Source: an uncultured Sutterella sp.
GTDB taxonomy: Bacteria; Pseudomonadota; Gammaproteobacteria; Burkholderiales; Burkholderiaceae_F
Assembly (NCBI GenBank): GCA_900552545.1
Contig: USAL01000014.1
Span: 1 to 26,500, forward strand
Direction of reading: 5' to 3'
Length of the DNA: 26,500 nt
This document shows, piece after piece, positions 23,401-26,500 of this stretch (the stretch's first letter is position 1; each line of letters begins with the position of its first letter). The position numbers and the translations under genes are program-made. The notes beneath the pieces are model-generated. The model was given only the letters and a program-made list of their open reading frames with translations, made no database searches and had not been told where the DNA came from.

Positions 23401-26223
23401 GAGGGAACGCCCGAGATGATTGAGAAAATTCCGGCCTCCTACACCGGCCGGGCGCTTGCCGCCTACCGCGACGTCATCGGCCCCAAGGGCGGCGACATGG
23501 CCGGCGTCTTTGCGGGCCACGCTTCGGTCTCCGCATCAAAGAAGAAGGCAAAGAGCCGGTCGCTTCAGAGCATCTGGCGCAACGCCCGCGACGGCGACAT
23601 GGGCATCTTCGGCGCGCACGAGCACAACCTCAAGAACATCAACGTTGTGATTCCAAAGAAGGAGCTCACGGTGGTGACCGGCGTCTCGGGCTCGGGCAAG
23701 TCGACGCTTGCCTTCGGCATCATCTTTTCAGAAGGCCAGAGGCGCTACCTTGAAAGCCTCAACGCCTATGCGCGCTCGATCGCGCAGCCCGAGGCGAGAG
23801 CCGACGTCGAACAGGTGACCGGCATCGCCCCCACCGTGGCAATCGAGCAGCGCACAAGCCGGGGCGGGCGCAAGTCCACCGTCTCGACCCTGACCGAAAT
23901 CCAGCACTTCCTGCGGCTTCTTTACGTCAAGCTTGGCCTGCAGCACTGCCCCACGTGCGGCGCGCCCGTCACGAGCCGCACCAAAGAGGCGATCGTGGCC
24001 GACATCATGACCTCGTGCAAGGGGCAGACGGTCACCATCGCCGCGCCGCTTGTCGTCTCGCGCAAGGGCATCTACACCGATCTCGCGCAGTGGGCGGCCA
24101 ACACGATGGGAATCGACCATCTGCGCGTTGACGGCGAGTGGGCTGACACGCACAAGTTCCCCAAGCTCGCCCGCTACAAAGAGCACACGATCGAGCTGCC
24201 GTTGGCAACCCTCACGATTTTTTCGCGCGACGAGGCCGCGCTCGTCGAGGCGGTCGACAAGGCGCTCTTTCACGGCCACGGCGTGATGACGCTTCTGACC
24301 GGCGCCTTTGCCTTGACGGACGATCCGTCTCCGGTTGCGCCGCAAAGCCGGATTCTTTCCACCAAGCGCGCCTGCCCGCACTGCATGACGAGCTTTCCGG
24401 ATCCCGATCCGCGCCTGTTTTCATTCAACAGCAAGATCGGCTGGTGTCCGACCTGCTTTGGCACGGGCCGCATCATCGAGGGGTTTGATGCCGAGCAGAC
24501 GGGCGAAGAGGCCGTCTGGCGCGACGCCGCAAGCACGGTGTGCCCGGACTGCGGCGGCGCACGGCTTAACCCCGTGGCGCGCGCCGTCACCTTCGCCGGC
24601 CGTTCGATCTGCGAGACGACGGCGCTCTCTGTTGACGAATGCCTGAAGGCCATGCGCGCCGTCAGGCTCACCGGCCGGTCGGCCGCAATCGGCGGCGATG
24701 CTTTGAAGGAAATCATCAGCCGCCTTGAGTTCCTGCAGAAGGTGGGGCTGGGGTATCTCGCGCTTGAGCGCGACGCGCCGAGCCTTTCGGGCGGCGAAGC
24801 GCAGCGCATCCGCCTTGCCTCGCAGTTGGGAAGCAGCCTGCAGGGCGTCTGCTACGTGCTCGATGAGCCCACGATCGGGCTTCATCCCCGCGACAACGCG
24901 CGCCTCATCGACACGCTCTTTAGCCTCAAGGACAAGGGCAACACCGTGGTCGTCGTCGAGCACGACGAGGAGATGATCCGCCGCGCCGACCACATCGTCG
25001 ACATCGGCCCGGGCGCGGGAAGCCGCGGAGGCGAATTGATCGCCGAAGGAACCTTGGCCGAGATCGAGGCCGCCCCCAAGAGCATCACGGGCAGGATGCT
25101 TGTCGACCCCATCAAGCACACGGGTCTTCCCCGCCGGCCGGTCGAAGAGGACACGCCGCGCTTGACGCTCACGGGCGTGACGCTTCACAACCTCAAGCGC
25201 CTTACGGCCGAATTCCCGCTCGGACGCCTCATTGTTTTAACCGGCGTCTCGGGCTCGGGCAAGTCGACCCTGGCGCGCGACGTGCTCTTAACTGAACTGA
25301 AGCGCATTCTCGACGAGCGGCTTCTTGAAAACGCCGACAGCCGCGGCATTGCGGGCCTTTATACGGAATCGGTGCGCGGCGCCGAGAACGTCCTGCGCGT
25401 GCTTGAAGTCGACCAGAGCCCGATCGGGAAGACGCCTCGCTCGTGCCCTGCGACCTACGTGGGGTTCTTCAACCACATCCGCGACCTTTATGCGGCCACC
25501 AACGAAGCGCAGGCGCGCGGCTACGGCGCGACGCGCTTTTCCTTCAACACGCCCGAAGGGCGCTGCCCGGTGTGCGAGGGTCAGGGCGAAGTGACCGTTG
25601 AAATGAGCTTTCTGCCCGACGTCAAGGTGCTCTGCGAAGCCTGCCGCGGCATGCGCTTTGATGAGGAGACGCTTGCCGTCAAGTGGCAGGGTAAGAGCAT
25701 CGGCGATGTGCTCAACCTGCCGGTCGATGATGCGCTTGAGGTCTTCTCCGCCACGCCTCGCATCGCCAAGCCCCTGGCGCTTCTGCAGGACGTGGGTCTG
25801 GGCTACCTGCGCCTGGGCCAGCCCTCCTCGACCCTCTCGGGCGGCGAAGCACAGCGCATCAAGCTTGTGACGGAACTTGCGAAGGCGGGCTCCCCCGTGC
25901 ACCGCGCCCGTCAGGGCTCGACCTTCTACATCCTCGACGAGCCGACGGTGGGGCTTCACATGGCCGACGTCGAAAAATTGATCGCGGTGCTCCATCGGCT
26001 CGTGGACGCCGGCAACACGGTGCTCGTGGTCGAGCACAACCTCGACGTCATGGCCGAAGCCGACTGGCTCATCGACCTTGGCCCCGAAGGCGGCCCCGAG
26101 GGCGGACGCGTGATGTTTGCGGGCACCCCCGCCGAAGCGGCGCGCATGGATACGCCCACGGGCCGGGCGATGAAGGAGTTTCTCGCGCTTCATGCCGGTC
26201 ACGAGGACGTTTGTGCCAAATAA
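20467..26223 (+). CDS. uvrA: Giant tandem UvrA (two UvrA units fused)
   Basis: A 1918-residue UvrA-family protein, about twice the normal 940-950. UvrA recognises bulky DNA damage and loads UvrB in nucleotide excision repair. It contains four complete ABC modules. Unit 1: Walker A GPSGSGKSS (47-55), LSGGEVQ (541-547), DEP (567-569); then GVSGSGKST (694-702), LSGGEAQ (887-893), DEP (918-920). Unit 2: GVSGSGKST (1072-1080), LSGGEAQ (1440-1446), DEP (1466-1468); then GVSGSGKST (1593-1601), LSGGEAQ (1790-1796), DEP (1824-1826). Zinc Cys pairs follow the UvrA plan, e.g. C136/C139 with C276/C279 and C300/C303 with C419/C422. A Lys/Ser-rich linker near 1015-1045 (SASKKKAKSRSL) joins the units. Both contain a UvrB-binding-like region. 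The ATG at 20467 was chosen over the upstream frame by similarity. Long UvrA proteins of this size occur in some Burkholderiales beside a normal uvrA (from memory). Confidence 0.93.
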   Translation: MTERLSKDTRIDRQAHGTVIEIRGASQNNLKNLNLDIEPGTMTVITGPSGSGKSSLAFDTLYAEGQRRYVETFSPYARQFLERCDRPKVERIDGVPPAIAINQNNTVRTSRSTVGTMTELNDYLKLVFARDAHLFCGDCGTPVKEMSASDMFAELQEWAAAWGDPRISVCFTLIVPAELDLELARASLSAQGFTHIVKEETAPAPKTARGKKKTARGETRITVACDRFRLSRCSRERGVEAFEKALAQTRTGAVTVVAVDDEGASHGRWFAAGLTCPKCLRSYAEPTPARFSFNSAVGACETCRGFGRVIGLDMGLVIPDETLTLAGGAVKPWQGSGASAQCQKDMMRFAKRDHIRTNVAWKDLTAAERDWVINGEPDWNGNWEKNWYGIKAFFAFLESKAYKMHVRVMLSRFRSYNLCPSCKGARLKPEGLFWRLGTKEAADTALGLDNPNPNSKGRYQRCVPNGMGARCAQHINELPGLTLPDLMQLPIVRLKGFFETLAATARDEASALVIEEILTRLNYLIDVGVGYLTLGRQSRTLSGGEVQRVNLTTALGTNLVDTLFVLDEPSVGLHPRDMDRVNAVMKKLKDAGNTLVVVEHDPQVMLAADRIIDMGPGSGAAGGSIVYDGPVSKVRSAHTLTGLYLSGAMSVDSPTGHVRPEQFHRWLTLKGASEHNLKHVDLRIPLGAMTAVTGVSGSGKSTLVGDVLVAALERKFGRPATPGAFDAIEGWQTLSDVVYVDQSPIGKSSRSNPAVYVGAFTRIRELFAATDEARERGYTAGTFSFNSGTGRCPTCQGAGFERVEMQFLSDVFLECPDCGGRRYRPETLEVTINFAGRGEKSIADVLEMTVAEALAYFKGDAAITSKLSPLAEVGLGYVLLGQSVSTLSGGEAQRLKLAEILSERNPRRAGAGKLYVFDEPTTGLHFDDVEKLLRALRRLVSRGNTVLVVEHNLDVIAASDWIVDLGPEGGDEGGEIVAEGTPEMIEKIPASYTGRALAAYRDVIGPKGGDMAGVFAGHASVSASKKKAKSRSLQSIWRNARDGDMGIFGAHEHNLKNINVVIPKKELTVVTGVSGSGKSTLAFGIIFSEGQRRYLESLNAYARSIAQPEARADVEQVTGIAPTVAIEQRTSRGGRKSTVSTLTEIQHFLRLLYVKLGLQHCPTCGAPVTSRTKEAIVADIMTSCKGQTVTIAAPLVVSRKGIYTDLAQWAANTMGIDHLRVDGEWADTHKFPKLARYKEHTIELPLATLTIFSRDEAALVEAVDKALFHGHGVMTLLTGAFALTDDPSPVAPQSRILSTKRACPHCMTSFPDPDPRLFSFNSKIGWCPTCFGTGRIIEGFDAEQTGEEAVWRDAASTVCPDCGGARLNPVARAVTFAGRSICETTALSVDECLKAMRAVRLTGRSAAIGGDALKEIISRLEFLQKVGLGYLALERDAPSLSGGEAQRIRLASQLGSSLQGVCYVLDEPTIGLHPRDNARLIDTLFSLKDKGNTVVVVEHDEEMIRRADHIVDIGPGAGSRGGELIAEGTLAEIEAAPKSITGRMLVDPIKHTGLPRRPVEEDTPRLTLTGVTLHNLKRLTAEFPLGRLIVLTGVSGSGKSTLARDVLLTELKRILDERLLENADSRGIAGLYTESVRGAENVLRVLEVDQSPIGKTPRSCPATYVGFFNHIRDLYAATNEAQARGYGATRFSFNTPEGRCPVCEGQGEVTVEMSFLPDVKVLCEACRGMRFDEETLAVKWQGKSIGDVLNLPVDDALEVFSATPRIAKPLALLQDVGLGYLRLGQPSSTLSGGEAQRIKLVTELAKAGSPVHRARQGSTFYILDEPTVGLHMADVEKLIAVLHRLVDAGNTVLVVEHNLDVMAEADWLIDLGPEGGPEGGRVMFAGTPAEAARMDTPTGRAMKEFLALHAGHEDVCAK

Positions 26224-26233
26224 AATCAGATGA

Positions 26234-26265
26234 GGGGGTTTTGCCGCTAAAACAGCGGCATCCCC
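26234..26265 (+). repeat. Hairpin between uvrA and cca
   Basis: GCCGCT (26243-26248) pairs with AGCGGC (26254-26259), extended by an outer GGGG/CCCC (within 26234-26238 and 26262-26265). No T run follows, so it is not a standard terminator. It lies in the short gap before cca. Confidence 0.45.
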
Positions 26266-26298
26266 AAGAAAGACGACTCTTTTTGCAAAGGATTTTCC

Positions 26299-26500
26299 AT
26301 GACTGGCGGCTTAGCGGCGGACGGCGTGAAGTTTTATGAAGTGGGCGGCGCCGTGCGCGACGATCTGCTTCGGCGCGAGGGGGTTGACGTTGCAACCGGC
26401 GACCGGGACTGGGTCGTCACCGGCGCCACGCCCGAGTGGATGTTCGCTCACGGCTTCATCTCGGTGGGCGCGGACTGTCCGGTCTATCTGCCCGCCGAGC
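26299..26500 (+). CDS. cca: CCA-adding tRNA nucleotidyltransferase, N-terminal part
   Basis: Only the first 67 codons are inside the window. They encode YEVGGAVRDDLL (residues 13-24, the GGxVRD nucleotidyltransferase motif) and GDRDWVVTGATPEWMF, the metal-binding DxD-type segment of class II CCA-adding enzymes of the E. coli type. The enzyme adds or repairs the 3' CCA of tRNAs; both tRNA genes in this window already encode CCA, so repair would be its main task here. AAAGGA (26287-26292) lies six bases before the ATG. The N-terminus is about ten residues longer than the usual short leader (MKIYLVGG type). The gene continues beyond the right edge. Confidence 0.9.
   Translation, partial: MTGGLAADGVKFYEVGGAVRDDLLRREGVDVATGDRDWVVTGATPEWMFAHGFISVGADCPVYLPAE

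Overview
This window looks like a chromosomal segment of a GC-rich betaproteobacterium in the Burkholderiales. A gut Sutterella/Parasutterella-type lineage is my best guess, but that is inference from gene content and style; no marker in the window proves it. Most genes are conserved single-copy housekeeping genes. They are tightly packed and follow betaproteobacterial/gammaproteobacterial gene orders: rsmD<>ftsY-(ppx)-ftsE-ftsX-rpoH and rplU-rpmA-obg-proB.

Left part (1-2890): a likely recombination scar. A C-terminal protein fragment on the minus strand (113 to about 295), followed by a perfect hairpin terminator, abuts a SNF2-family helicase that keeps its whole ATPase core but has lost the N-terminal half usual for the family. 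A DMT/EamA transporter follows. Middle left (2891-9861): rsmD diverges from ftsY through overlapping start codons in one CCATGG. Then come ppx/gppA, the ftsE-ftsX cell-division pair, the heat-shock sigma factor gene rpoH, and the tRNA methyltransferase gene trmL. This is the classical ftsYEX-rpoH cluster with a ppx/gppA gene placed inside it.

Middle right (9911-15120, all minus strand): rplU-rpmA-obg-proB, with a very good sigma70 promoter upstream of rplU and hairpins between the later genes, and then glpD. Upstream of glpD on the same strand lies the least explained gene, a 225-residue protein. It has about 110 residues of Arg/Phe/Asp/Asn/Gly low-complexity repeats, a short conserved-looking ribbon-helix-helix-like core, and an Ala/Glu acidic tail. 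A perfect 10-bp-arm palindrome overlaps its stop codon.

Right part (16013-26500): a 648-base gene-free stretch leads into hpf. Next are tRNA-Glu and tRNA-Ala on the minus strand with a consensus promoter, an 11-bp-period repeat patch, a heptose-phosphate adenylyltransferase gene (rfaE2/hldC), galU, apaH, a giant 1918-residue UvrA made of two UvrA units in tandem (four ABC ATPase modules), and the start of cca at the window edge.

No CRISPR array, rRNA operon, prophage or complete insertion sequence is visible. The best candidates for undescribed biology are the RF-repeat protein at 15335-16012 with its stop-codon palindrome, the tandem UvrA, the 11-bp repeat patch at 17491-17545, and the truncation junction at the left edge.
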